Of a stretch of 64,000 nt of DNA, positions 37,483 to 46,581 are shown piece by piece (the stretch's first letter is position 1; each line of letters starts with the position of its first letter). Below the pieces are notes generated by a model. It made no database searches, was not told the DNA's origin, and was given only the letters and a program-made list of their open reading frames with translations. Where the stretch lies: NCBI GenBank assembly GCA_002397315.1, contig DHAE01000007.1, positions 582,875-646,874 on the forward strand. Reading direction: 5' to 3'. Source of the DNA: Comamonadaceae bacterium UBA4962 (GTDB lineage Bacteria > Pseudomonadota > Gammaproteobacteria > Burkholderiales > Burkholderiaceae_C). The position numbers were made by a program, and so were the translations under genes.

Positions 37483-37499
37483 GTTCCATATTCTGGAAC
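37483..37499. promoter_or_regulatory. Palindrome upstream of the hybrid kinase gene
   Basis: GTTCCA-TATTC-TGGAAC has the same half sites as the lysR-azoR operator at 28029, with a 5-base rather than 4-base centre. It lies 74 bases upstream of the kinase start. Whether the same regulator binds is unknown. Confidence 0.4.
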
Positions 37500-37564
37500 A
37501 TGGCAGCGTTCGGGTCGTGCACCCCCGCCTTGCACTTGCCTTGGACCGAATGGCAGGGCCCCCT

Positions 37565-37606
37565 GCACGCACGCACGCACGCACGCACGTACGGACGCAT
37601 GCACGC
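37565..37606. repeat. GCAC tetranucleotide tandem repeat
   Basis: Six perfect copies of GCAC at 37565-37588, followed by degenerate copies to about 37606. It lies between the stop of the MFS gene (37629, minus strand) and the start of the hybrid kinase (37409, minus strand), so slippage would alter only the kinase upstream region. Confidence 0.8.
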
Positions 37607-37628
37607 GCCGGGCGGCCGGCCGTGCCGT

Positions 37629-38861
37629 TCAGGGCCGGGCGTGCTGCGGCCGGCCGCCGGCCATGCGCACCGCGAGGGCACCGGCCGACGCGGCGGTGGC
37701 CAGCGCGGCCACGCCCAGCCAGCCCCAGCGGGCCATGGCCAGCGCACCGAGCGCCGAGCCCGTGGCCATGCCGATGAACACGCCGGTGAAGAGCAGCGCA
37801 TTCAGGCGGCTGCGGGCGGCGGGCTCCAAACCGTAGACCAGCGTCTGGTGCGCGACCAGCGCCGCCTGGATGCCGAAATCGAACCCGATCGCGCAGGCCA
37901 CGAGCAGGCCGATCTGCGCCCAGGCCGGCAGCCACTGTGCGAGCAGCAGAGCCGCGAAAGACACCAGCGCCAGCCCGGCCCCCAGCCGCGTGACCAGATC
38001 CGGCCCGCGCCGGTCGGCCAGGCGGCCTGCCAGCGGCGCCGCCATGGCACCCGCAGCGCCGGCGAGCCCGAACGCGCCGGCGGCGGCGCTGCCCCAGTGG
38101 AATTCACTGTGCAGCATGACGGCCAGCGTCGACCAGAAGGCGCTGAACGCCACCGACAGCAGGCCCTGCGCCAGCGCCGCGCGGCGCAGCGGCCGCTGCG
38201 CCCGCCAGAGCGCTGCCATGGAGGCGATCAGCGCCCCATAGCCGAGCTGCGTGGTCGGCGCGAAACGCGGCAGCCAGCGCCACGCCGCCACGCCCAGCAG
38301 GGCGACCCCGCCCGCGGCCGCGGCATACACCGCGCGCCAGCCGAAAACCTCGGCGCCCAGCCCGCTCACGACCCGCGACAGCAGGATGCCCAGCAGCAGC
38401 CCGGTCATCACCGTGCCGACCACCTTGCCGCGCGCCTGCACGGGCGCCAGCGTGGCGGCTGCGGGCACCACGTCCTGCGCGAGCGTCGCGGCCAGGCCCA
38501 CGGCGAGGCTGGCCGCGAGCAGCGCACCGATGCCCGGGGCGGCGGCACTCGCCAGCAGCGCGGCCGCCAGCACGGCGGCCTTGGCGAGGATGATGCGGCG
38601 GCGATCGAACCGGTCGCCCAGCGGAGCGAGCAGGAGGATGCCGAGGGCATAGCCGAGCTGCGTCAGGGTGGGCACGAGACCGACAGAACCTTCGGCGGCA
38701 TGGATGTCCGGGCCCAGGATGCCCAGCATCGGCTGGCTGTAATACAGCGAAGCCACGCTCACGCCCGCCGTGGTGGCGAGCAGGAAGACGAGCGGCGCGG
38801 GAACGCCTGGAGCACTGGGTGTGGAGTGCGCAGTGTTATGCGCTGAATGAATGGTGGTCAT
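37629..38861 (-). CDS. MFS transporter
   Basis: A major facilitator superfamily exporter, 410 residues, about twelve predicted helices. MFS motif A-like residues occur in the 2-3 loop (LAPLGDRFDRRRI), and a second related loop is AGRLADRRGPDLV. It resembles sugar/drug efflux members of the YnfM/AraJ type, but the substrate cannot be told. Two starts are possible, ATG 38861 and ATG 38873. It is divergent from a LysR regulator 91 bases away, the usual layout for an inducible exporter. Confidence 0.9.
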   Translation of the reverse strand: MTTIHSAHNTAHSTPSAPGVPAPLVFLLATTAGVSVASLYYSQPMLGILGPDIHAAEGSVGLVPTLTQLGYALGILLLAPLGDRFDRRRIILAKAAVLAAALLASAAAPGIGALLAASLAVGLAATLAQDVVPAAATLAPVQARGKVVGTVMTGLLLGILLSRVVSGLGAEVFGWRAVYAAAAGGVALLGVAAWRWLPRFAPTTQLGYGALIASMAALWRAQRPLRRAALAQGLLSVAFSAFWSTLAVMLHSEFHWGSAAAGAFGLAGAAGAMAAPLAGRLADRRGPDLVTRLGAGLALVSFAALLLAQWLPAWAQIGLLVACAIGFDFGIQAALVAHQTLVYGLEPAARSRLNALLFTGVFIGMATGSALGALAMARWGWLGVAALATAASAGALAVRMAGGRPQHARP

Positions 38862-38952
38862 GGTGTCGGGCATCGGAGAACAGCGATGGAGCAAGTGTCC
38901 ATGTGGCGGAAGCGGCGCGGTAGTGGGCACAGGCGCAGATACGATATACGCC

Positions 38953-39960
38953 ATGCGCATGACCAAAGCCCCAGCACCGAGCCCCGCCCCCTCCCCGCCC
39001 GCTGCCGGCAGCGACCGCATCGAACTGCTGCAGACCTTCGTCCGGATCGTGGAGAGCGGCAGCCTGTCCGCCGCCGCGCAGCAGCTCGGCACGACGCAGC
39101 CCACGGTGAGCCGCCGGCTGCAGGCGCTGGAGCGCAGCCTCGGGCTGCGGCTGCTGCAGCGCTCCACCCACGCGATGAAGCTCACCGACGACGGCGAGCG
39201 CTGCTTCGCCCATGCGAGCGAATTGCTGGCCCACTGGCTGGCGATGGAGTCGGATCTGCGCGGCGCCCACGACACGCCGCGCGGCCTGCTGCGCGTGCAG
39301 GCGCCGCATGCCTTCGGGCAGGACCAGCTCATCGCACCGCTGGCCGATTTTCTGCGCCGCCACCCCGGGGTGTCGGTCGAATGGCTGCTGCACGACCGCC
39401 CACCGGATTTCATCGCCGAGGGCATCGACTGCGCCATCCAGGTCGGGCCGCTGCTCGACCCGTCCGTCGTGGCCGTGCACATCGCCGAAGTGCCCCGCAT
39501 CGTCGTGGCCGCGCCGCAGCTGCTGGAGGCGCACGGCGGCCCACCCGCGCACCCGCACGGTTTGCGGGATCTGCCCTGGCTGGCACTGCGCACCTACTAC
39601 GTGCGTGAGGTGGTGCTGTACGCGGAAGACGCCCATGGTGTCGGCGGCGATGACGGGCACGGTGCCGGGCCGGCGCCCGAAACCATCGCGATCGAGCCGC
39701 GCATGCGCACCGACAGCCTCCATGCCCTGCGGCACGCCGCGCTCGCGGGCCTGGGCACGGCCCTGGTGTCGGCCTGGGTGGTGCAGGAGGATCTGCGCTC
39801 GGGCCGGCTCGTGCACCTCGTGCCGGGCTGGCACGCCTCGCCCTTGCCGGTGCACCTGGTCTACCCGCCCGCGCGCCACCAGCCTGCCCGGCTGCGCGCC
39901 TTCCTGGAGGCGATGCGCGTGGCGATCCCGTCATTGGCCGGCATGCGCGCGCGGCGCTGA
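38953..39960 (+). CDS. LysR-family transcriptional regulator
   Basis: A LysR regulator of 335 residues. After a Pro/Ala-rich extension of about 18 residues comes the HTH (RIELLQTFVRIVESGSLSAAAQQLG, then TQPTVSRRLQALERSLGLRLLQRS) and then the effector domain. An unusual glycine/aspartate-rich insertion (about 232-245) sits in the effector domain. It is divergent from the MFS transporter at 37629 and likely controls it. Its end overlaps the end of the convergent second MFS gene by 30 bases. The start could also be the ATG two codons later. Confidence 0.9.
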   Translation: MRMTKAPAPSPAPSPPAAGSDRIELLQTFVRIVESGSLSAAAQQLGTTQPTVSRRLQALERSLGLRLLQRSTHAMKLTDDGERCFAHASELLAHWLAMESDLRGAHDTPRGLLRVQAPHAFGQDQLIAPLADFLRRHPGVSVEWLLHDRPPDFIAEGIDCAIQVGPLLDPSVVAVHIAEVPRIVVAAPQLLEAHGGPPAHPHGLRDLPWLALRTYYVREVVLYAEDAHGVGGDDGHGAGPAPETIAIEPRMRTDSLHALRHAALAGLGTALVSAWVVQEDLRSGRLVHLVPGWHASPLPVHLVYPPARHQPARLRAFLEAMRVAIPSLAGMRARR

Positions 39961-41277
39961 CGGCCCGGGCGCAGCCGCACCGCAGGCGGCTCCACCGGAT
40001 GGCGCGGTGCCCCGCCGGTCCAGCGCCCGCAGTGCCGGGGAGGCGAATCCGAGCAGGCCCACACCGGTACCCAGCAGCCCGACCACGACGAACAGCCACC
40101 GCACGCCGATGGCTTCGCCGAGCGGCGCTGCCGCCATCAGCCCCAGCGGGGCGGCCAGCCCCATCAGGGCATTGAGCAGGGCCAGCGCCCGCCCCTGCAT
40201 TCCGTGCGGAATCACGGTCTGCAGCAGTGCCACGAGCGGCGCGTTGCCCAGGGCGAAGGCCGCGCCGCCCACCGTCCACCACGCCACGGCGACGGCGAAG
40301 AGCCGCTGCGGTGCCAGCCCGGTGAGCGCCAGCGCGAGGCACGAAACGGCCAGCCCGCCCAACACCCACGGCACTTGCCGGCGCGGGGCGAGCACCGCGG
40401 CCAGCATTCCGCCGGCCACCATGCCGACGCCCGCGAGCGCCTCCATCCATGCCACTTCGGGCGGGCCGCCCGCGAAGTGCTCCTTGACCAGCAACGGCGC
40501 CAGGGTGAACGCGGGCATCACCGCCACCATCAGCGCGCCGAGCAGCAGGTAGAGCCGCCGCAGTCCCGGATCGCGCCAGACGAACCGCAGCCCCGCGCGG
40601 AAATCGCTCCACACGCCCGCCCGCGCACCCGTTCCAGCGCCCTCTTCGTGCCCCGGCTGCGGAATGCGGTAGATCAGCAGCGGCACGATGCCCAGCAGGG
40701 CCGTGGCCACGTCGATGCCCAGGGCCCACGCCAGCGGCACGGTTCCGAGCGCGAGCGCCCCGAGCGGCGCCGCGCCCACCAGCGACAGGCTCACCAGCGT
40801 CTGGTTCATGCCCGCCGCCCGCGGCAGGAAGCCGGCCGGCACCAGCATGGCGACGCTCGCCTCCGCCGCCGGCATCTGGAACGCCTGCATCGCGCTGCGC
40901 ACCGCGAGGATCGTGTACGCGTGCCAAAGCTGCGCCTCCCCGCTCGCGAGCAGGGCCATCATCGCCAGCATGCACGCGGCACTGACCGCATCGGCCGCGA
41001 TCATGAGCGCGCGGCGGCTCCAGCGGTCGGCCAGCACGCCGCCCAGCGGACTCAGCACCGCCTGGGGCAGCAGCGCCGCGAGCCCGGCCGTCGCCAGCGC
41101 CTGCACGCTGCCCGTGGTGTCGGTGATCCACCAGAGCAGCACGAACTGGGTCACCGCCGAGCCGAGGAGCGACAGGGCCTGTCCGGCGAAGATGCATCCG
41201 TAGCGCCAGCCCCAGGCAGTACCCGGATGCGCGGGGCCCGCATGTTCCGGCACGGGAGCGTTGCGGACCGCAGTCAT
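39931..41277 (-). CDS. MFS transporter coupled to the RND efflux operon
   Basis: An MFS permease of the enterobactin-exporter/MFS_3 type, 448 residues and about twelve helices. Motif A-like GGVLADRWSRRALMI lies in the 2-3 loop, and IDVATALLGIVPLLIYRIP at the middle is typical of this subfamily. Its ATG overlaps the RND pump stop (ATGA), so translation is coupled and the protein is made with the pump. The Ala/Pro-rich C-terminus overlaps the convergent lysR tail. The substrate is unknown. Its position where an outer-membrane channel gene often sits is notable. Confidence 0.91.
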   Translation of the reverse strand: MTAVRNAPVPEHAGPAHPGTAWGWRYGCIFAGQALSLLGSAVTQFVLLWWITDTTGSVQALATAGLAALLPQAVLSPLGGVLADRWSRRALMIAADAVSAACMLAMMALLASGEAQLWHAYTILAVRSAMQAFQMPAAEASVAMLVPAGFLPRAAGMNQTLVSLSLVGAAPLGALALGTVPLAWALGIDVATALLGIVPLLIYRIPQPGHEEGAGTGARAGVWSDFRAGLRFVWRDPGLRRLYLLLGALMVAVMPAFTLAPLLVKEHFAGGPPEVAWMEALAGVGMVAGGMLAAVLAPRRQVPWVLGGLAVSCLALALTGLAPQRLFAVAVAWWTVGGAAFALGNAPLVALLQTVIPHGMQGRALALLNALMGLAAPLGLMAAAPLGEAIGVRWLFVVVGLLGTGVGLLGFASPALRALDRRGTAPSGGAACGAAAPGPSAPRAHAGQ

Positions 41278-44200
41278 GCTTCCTCCCCTGCCGTTGCATC
41301 GGATCCGCCAGTGGGGCGGTGCCGCGCGCGCCAGCCCGCCGCCCGTTCCTGCAGCCCGGTCACGACCACGAAGAACACCGGCACGAAGAACACCGCCAGC
41401 AGCGTGCCGCTCAGCATGCCGCCGAACACGCCGGTGCCGATGGCATGCTGCGTCTCCGCGCTGGCGCCGGAAGCCAGCATCAGCGGCACCACGCCCAGTG
41501 CGAACGCGAGCGAAGTCATCAGGATCGGCCGCAGGCGCAGGCGTGCGGCGTTCACCGCCGCGTCGACGAGGCCCTGCCCTTGCGCATGCAGCTGCCGCGC
41601 GAATTCCACGATCAGGATCGCGTTCTTGGCCGACAGGCCGATGATGGTGATCATCCCGACCTTGAAGAACACGTCGTTGGGCAACCCGCGCCACATCACG
41701 GCCGCCACGGCGCCGAGAAGTCCGAGCGGCACCACGAGCATGACTGACAGCGGGATCGACCAGCTCTCGTACAGCGCCGCCAGCACCAGGAACACCACGA
41801 GCGCGGACAGCAGCATCAGCATCGGGGCCTGGGCGGCCGACTGGCGCTCCTGCAGCGACTGGCCCGTCCACGCCACGGCGAAGCCCGGTGGCAACTGGGC
41901 CACGAGGCGCTCCATCTCGGCCATCGCATCGCCACTGGACACGCCGGGCGCCGCACCGCCGGCGATGCGCATGGCCGGGTAGCCCTGGAAGCGCATCATC
42001 TGCTGCGGCGATTCGGTCCACTCCGCGTTCACCACCTCGCGCAGCGGCACCAGACCGCCGGAGGCGTTGCGCACGCGCAGCCGCAGCACGTCGTCCAGCT
42101 GCATGCGGGCGGGCGCATCGGCCTGCACGATCACCTGCTGCATGCGCCCCGCGTTGGGAAAGTCGTTGACGTAGGTGGAACCCATCGCCGACGACAGCGT
42201 GCTGCTCACGGCGTTGAACGACAGCCCCAGGGCCTCGGCCTTGTGCCGGTCGATGTTCAGGCGGATGCTGGCGCCCGGCGGCAATCCGTCGGGATAGACG
42301 CCCCGCACCACCGTGCTCCGAGCGGCCAGCTCCATGAGCCGAGACTGTGCCGCCGCCAGCGCCTCGGGGCCGCGGCCGGCGCGGTCCTGCAGGAACAGCG
42401 TGAACCCCGAAGAGGTTCCGAGTTCGTCGATCGCCGGCGGCAGCAGGGTCATCACCGTGCCTTCGGCCGTGCGCTGCATGGCCGCCTGTGCCAGCGCCGC
42501 CTCCTCGCGCGCGGTGGCACCGCCCCGCTCGCTCCAGTCCCGCAGCATGGTGAAGGCCATCGCCGCGTTCGACCCCGAGCCCGAGAAGCTGAAGCCCTGG
42601 ATGACGAGGTTCGACGCCAGTCCAGGTCGCGTAGCGACGTGCGCCTCATACGCCTTGGCGACGCTCAGCGTGCGCTCGCTGGTGGCACCCGTCGGCAACT
42701 GGATGGACGTCATGAAATAGCCCTGGTCCTCCTCCGGCAGGAACGATGAGGGCAACTGACGCGCCGCCAGCACCAGCACCACGCAGACGGCCGCGAAGGC
42801 CGCCATGGTGCGGCCGCCGCGCCCTGCCAGGCGCGCCACGCGCGATGCGTAGCCCTGCGTCATCCGGTCGAATCCGCGGTTGAACGCTCCGAAGAAGCCG
42901 CGCTTCGCATGGTGGCCGGGATCGACCGGGCGCAGCAGCGTGGCGCACAGCGCCGGGGTGAGCGTGAGCGCCAGGAAGGCCGAGAAGAGGATCGACACCG
43001 CCATCGACAGCGTGAACTGCCGGTAGATGACGCCCACCGAACCCGCCGCGAACGCCATCGGAATGAACACGGCCGTCAGCACCAGCGTGATGCCGACCAC
43101 CGCGCCGGTGATCTCGCGCATGGCCCGGGACGTCGCCTCGCGCGGCGAGAGCCCTTCCGTGGCCATCAGCCGCTCCACGTTCTCCACCACCACGATGGCA
43201 TCGTCCACGATGATGCCGATCGCCAGCACCATGCCGAACATCGTGAGCACGTTGATCGAAAAGCCCGCCACCAGCATCACAGCGAACGTGCCCAGCAGCG
43301 CGATCGGGGCCACGATCGCGGGGATGAGCGTGTAGCGCACGTTCTGCAGGAAGAGGAACATCACGAGGAACACCAGCACCATGGCCTCGGCCAGCGTGTG
43401 CAGCACCTTCTCGATGGAGACCTTCACGAACGGCGCGGTGTCGAACGGCACGGACACCTGCATGCCCGCCGGCATGGTGCGCGACAGTTCCGCCAGCCGC
43501 GCCTTCACGGCCTCGGCGGTGCGCACGGCGTTGGCACCCGGCGAGAGCTGCACCGCGGCGCTGGTCGCGGGCCGGCCGTCCTCGCGGTTGGAGAACGCGT
43601 ACGACTGCGCCCCCAGTTCCACGCGCGCCACGTCGCCCACCACCACCTTCGCGCCGTCCGGCCGCGCCCGCACCACGATCGCCGCGAACTGCTCCGGCGT
43701 GGAGAGTTGCCCCTGCACCGTCAGCGGCACGGTGACACGCTGCCCGGGCAGCGCGGGCGCATCGCCGATGCGTCCGGGCGCCACCTGTGCGTTCTGCTGC
43801 TCGATCGCCTGGGTCACGTCGCCGATCGCGAGGCCGTAGGCCAGCAGGCGCTCCGGGTCCACCCAGATGCGCATGGCCTGTTCCGCCCCGAACAGCTGCA
43901 CGCGGCCCACGCCTTCGACACGCCGCAGCTCCTGCACGACGTGGCGCGCCATGTAGTCGTTGAGTGCCACCTCGTCGTGGCGGCCACCCTGCGACGTGAG
44001 GCCGATCAGCATCAGGAAGCTGGACGTCGCGGACTCGACCTGCAGGCCGTTCTGGCGCACCGCCTGCGGCAGGCGCGGCTCCACCGCCTTGATGCGGTTC
44101 TGCACGTCCACCTGGGCGAGCTCCGCATCGGTGCCGGGCTTGAAGGTCGCGGTGATCTGCGCGCTGCCCGAGGTATCGACCGACGATTCGAAGTACAGCA

Positions 44201-44423
44201 GGTTCTTGACGCCCGAAAGTTCCCGCTCGATCAGGCTCACCACCGAATCGTTCAGCGTCTGCGGCGTGGCACCGGGATAGGTGGCGACCATGCTCACGGC
44301 GGGCGGCGCCACGGACGGATACCGGGCGATCGGCAGCCGGGGGATGGCCAGGGCGCCGAAGAGCACGATGAACAGCGCGATCACCCAGGCGAACACCGGG
44401 CGGCGGATGAAGAATTGCGGCAT
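41274..44423 (-). CDS. RND multidrug efflux pump, AdeB-like
   Basis: A proton-driven HAE1-family RND pump in the inner membrane, 1049 residues with twelve helices and two large periplasmic loops. It begins MPQFFIRRPVFAWVIALFI, and the proton-relay aspartates are in GIIVDDAIVVVENVER (about 405-420). Long stretches resemble Acinetobacter AdeB as I know it, for example YPGATPQTLNDSVVSLIE and the IPAIVAPIALLGTFAVML region. It starts 12 bases after the adaptor gene. Typical substrates are aminoglycosides, fluoroquinolones and dyes, but that is inference from AdeB. Confidence 0.95.
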   Translation of the reverse strand: MPQFFIRRPVFAWVIALFIVLFGALAIPRLPIARYPSVAPPAVSMVATYPGATPQTLNDSVVSLIERELSGVKNLLYFESSVDTSGSAQITATFKPGTDAELAQVDVQNRIKAVEPRLPQAVRQNGLQVESATSSFLMLIGLTSQGGRHDEVALNDYMARHVVQELRRVEGVGRVQLFGAEQAMRIWVDPERLLAYGLAIGDVTQAIEQQNAQVAPGRIGDAPALPGQRVTVPLTVQGQLSTPEQFAAIVVRARPDGAKVVVGDVARVELGAQSYAFSNREDGRPATSAAVQLSPGANAVRTAEAVKARLAELSRTMPAGMQVSVPFDTAPFVKVSIEKVLHTLAEAMVLVFLVMFLFLQNVRYTLIPAIVAPIALLGTFAVMLVAGFSINVLTMFGMVLAIGIIVDDAIVVVENVERLMATEGLSPREATSRAMREITGAVVGITLVLTAVFIPMAFAAGSVGVIYRQFTLSMAVSILFSAFLALTLTPALCATLLRPVDPGHHAKRGFFGAFNRGFDRMTQGYASRVARLAGRGGRTMAAFAAVCVVLVLAARQLPSSFLPEEDQGYFMTSIQLPTGATSERTLSVAKAYEAHVATRPGLASNLVIQGFSFSGSGSNAAMAFTMLRDWSERGGATAREEAALAQAAMQRTAEGTVMTLLPPAIDELGTSSGFTLFLQDRAGRGPEALAAAQSRLMELAARSTVVRGVYPDGLPPGASIRLNIDRHKAEALGLSFNAVSSTLSSAMGSTYVNDFPNAGRMQQVIVQADAPARMQLDDVLRLRVRNASGGLVPLREVVNAEWTESPQQMMRFQGYPAMRIAGGAAPGVSSGDAMAEMERLVAQLPPGFAVAWTGQSLQERQSAAQAPMLMLLSALVVFLVLAALYESWSIPLSVMLVVPLGLLGAVAAVMWRGLPNDVFFKVGMITIIGLSAKNAILIVEFARQLHAQGQGLVDAAVNAARLRLRPILMTSLAFALGVVPLMLASGASAETQHAIGTGVFGGMLSGTLLAVFFVPVFFVVVTGLQERAAGWRARHRPTGGSDATAGEEA

Positions 44424-44435
44424 GCGGCGCTCCGG

Positions 44436-45698
44436 TCAGCGGCCCGCCGCGGAGGCGGCCATCGCGGGGGCCGACGCTGCGGCAACGGCGGCAGACGTGG
44501 AAGCGGCCCCTGCCGCGACACCCGGAGCGGGCACGCCCCGCGCCTCCACCACCAGGCCTTCGCTCAGGCGCTCGATGCCCTGCACCACGATCCGCTGGCC
44601 TGCCTGCACGCCCTGCGCGATGCGGTAGTGGCCCTGCACGAGCTCGCCGAGCGTGACGGGTACCGCGTGCGCACGCTGCGCATCGTCGACCACCCAGAGG
44701 CTCGCCTGCCCGCCCGTGCGCACCACGGCCTGCTGCGGCACGGCCAGCGCCCCGGGATAATTGGCCCGCGGCACGCGCGCCTGCACGAACATGCCCGGCA
44801 GCAGCTGCCGGCGGGGGTTGTCCACGAGGATGCGCACCAGCACGTCGCCCGTGCCGGCATCGACGCTGATGCCGGAGAACAGCACGCGTCCCTTCAGTCC
44901 GGGCGACGCGGGCCGATCGCCATGGCCGCCGTGGTCCCCGGCCCCCAGGATCTGCACGGCCAGTCCGGCACGCTCCGCGCGCTCGGGTGCGCTGCCTTCG
45001 GCCACCGCGGCGCGCAGCGCCTCCAGCGCCGACGCCGGCTGCCGCACGTCCACGTAGACCTGATCGATCTGCTGGATGCGCGCCATCGGCGATGCATCCG
45101 TGGGCGAGACCAGTGCGCCTTCCGTCACCAGCGCCTGGTCCACGCGGCCGGCGATGGGTGCCGTCACGGTGGCGAACCGCAGGTCCAGTTCCCGGCGGGC
45201 GAGCGTGGCGCGCGCCTGCGCGACCTCCGCCACCGCCTGGTCGCGCTGCGACACGGCATCGTCGTAGGCCTGTCGGCTGACGGCCTGCGCCTTCGCCAAA
45301 GGTTCGAGCCGCCCGGCCTGCAGGCGGGCCTGGGCTGCCACCACATCCGCGCGCTGCAGCGCGGCCCGTGCCATGTCGGCATCGGCCCGGAACGGTGCGG
45401 GATCGATCTGGAACAGTGCCGCGCCCTGCCGGATCTCGGCGCCCTGCTCGAACAGCCTGCGCCGCACGATGCCGCCCACCTGCGGGCGGATTTCCGCGGT
45501 GCGCACGGCTGCGACGCGGCCCGACAGCACGTCGGCCACGGTGAAATCCTCGGGCGCCAGGGCCACGACCGACACCCGGGGCGGCGGCGCGGCGGCCTCG
45601 GGCGCCTCCGAGCGGCCGCATCCGGCGAGCAGCAGGGTGGCGAGCGCTGCGGCGGCCCTGGCCGCCATCGCGCGGCGGTGCCGTTGCGGGATCTGCAT
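44436..45698 (-). CDS. RND efflux periplasmic adaptor, AdeA-like
   Basis: Membrane-fusion lipoprotein linking the pump to an outer-membrane channel, 420 residues. A lipoprotein signal peptide with lipobox LLAGC (lipid cysteine near residue 27) is followed by a beta-barrel/lipoyl region (RPQVGGIVRRRLFEQGAEIRQGAALFQID), a helical hairpin, then FATVTAPIAGRV and the barrel and membrane-proximal domains. The tail is Ala-rich. The ATG at 45698 is decided by GGAAGGA nine bases upstream. It is divergent from an AdeR-like regulator. Confidence 0.94.
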   Translation of the reverse strand: MQIPQRHRRAMAARAAAALATLLLAGCGRSEAPEAAAPPPRVSVVALAPEDFTVADVLSGRVAAVRTAEIRPQVGGIVRRRLFEQGAEIRQGAALFQIDPAPFRADADMARAALQRADVVAAQARLQAGRLEPLAKAQAVSRQAYDDAVSQRDQAVAEVAQARATLARRELDLRFATVTAPIAGRVDQALVTEGALVSPTDASPMARIQQIDQVYVDVRQPASALEALRAAVAEGSAPERAERAGLAVQILGAGDHGGHGDRPASPGLKGRVLFSGISVDAGTGDVLVRILVDNPRRQLLPGMFVQARVPRANYPGALAVPQQAVVRTGGQASLWVVDDAQRAHAVPVTLGELVQGHYRIAQGVQAGQRIVVQGIERLSEGLVVEARGVPAPGVAAGAASTSAAVAAASAPAMAASAAGR

Positions 45699-45751
45699 GT
45701 CGAAAATCCTTCCCATATCGGCCGCCGCGCGGGTGCCCGCGGCCAGTGAAA

Positions 45752-45771
45752 AGGTGCGACTGTGGTGCGCT
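45752..45771. promoter_or_regulatory. 10-base direct repeat between the adaptor and regulator genes
   Basis: AGGTGCGACT and GTGGTGCGCT stand head to tail with a 10-base period, one helical turn, sharing GGTGCG. They lie midway between the divergent adaptor and response-regulator genes. OmpR/AdeR-type regulators bind tandem direct repeats, so this is a candidate operator. Confidence 0.4.
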
Positions 45772-45807
45772 GCCGCTGCGATGCGTTCGGCGTTGTGTGG
45801 AGATGCG

Positions 45808-46581
45808 ATGGAGCGGAAAAATTTGGATAGAGTGCGGCCCGTGTCCACACCACCCCTCCGCCTTTTTCCGGAATCCGCCTCCCGCGCGCTCGTGCTCATC
45901 GCCGAAGACGAGCCCGAGATCGCCGAGATCCTCGCCGCCTACCTCGCGCGCGACGGGCTGCGCACGGTGCACGCGCCCGACGGCCAGGCGGCCCTCGCGC
46001 TGCACCTCGCACTCAAGCCGGACCTGGTCCTGCTCGACGTGCAGATGCCGCGGGTCGATGGCTGGAAGGTGCTGAGCGAGATCCGCCACCGCGGCGAGAC
46101 GCCCGTCATCATGCTGACGGCCATGGACCAGGACATCGACAAGCTGATGGGCCTGCGCATCGGTGCGGACGACTACGTCGTCAAACCCTTCAACGCCGCC
46201 GAGGTCGTGGCCCGCGTGCAGGCCGTGCTGCGCCGCAGCCGGGCCGCGGGCCCCGTGGCCGGAACGCCGCAGGTGCTGCGCGCCGGCATTTTCCAGATCG
46301 ACCCGGAAACCCACGAGGCCACCGTGCACCAGGGCGAGCAATCCCACCTGCTCGACCTCACGCTCACGGAATTCAAGCTGCTCGCCTGCCTGATGCGCTC
46401 GCCGCGGCGCGTCTTCAGCCGGCTCGAACTGCTGGAGTCCTGCCTGCCCGAAGGCGACACGCTGGAGCGCACGGTGGACAGCCACATCAGCAAGCTGCGC
46501 AAGAAGCTGGAGGCGATCGGCATCGAAGGCCTTCCCGTGAGTGTGCGCGGCGTGGGCTACCGCCTCGGGAGCGGCGAGTGA
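45808..46581 (+). CDS. OmpR-family response regulator, AdeR-like
   Basis: A two-component regulator, 257 residues. The receiver domain (about 30-145) has acidic residues EDE, phospho-acceptor Asp in LVLLDVQMPRVDGW, and PVIMLTAMDQDIDKLMGLRIGADDYVVKPFN. The C-terminal winged helix has LTLTEFKLLACLM and LERTVDSHISKLRKKLEA. Many of these stretches match AdeR of Acinetobacter as I remember it. The ATG at 45808 has GGAG five bases upstream; a GTG at 45841 would remove 11 residues. Its stop overlaps the kinase start. It presumably controls the divergent efflux operon. Confidence 0.93.
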   Translation: MERKNLDRVRPVSTPPLRLFPESASRALVLIAEDEPEIAEILAAYLARDGLRTVHAPDGQAALALHLALKPDLVLLDVQMPRVDGWKVLSEIRHRGETPVIMLTAMDQDIDKLMGLRIGADDYVVKPFNAAEVVARVQAVLRRSRAAGPVAGTPQVLRAGIFQIDPETHEATVHQGEQSHLLDLTLTEFKLLACLMRSPRRVFSRLELLESCLPEGDTLERTVDSHISKLRKKLEAIGIEGLPVSVRGVGYRLGSGE

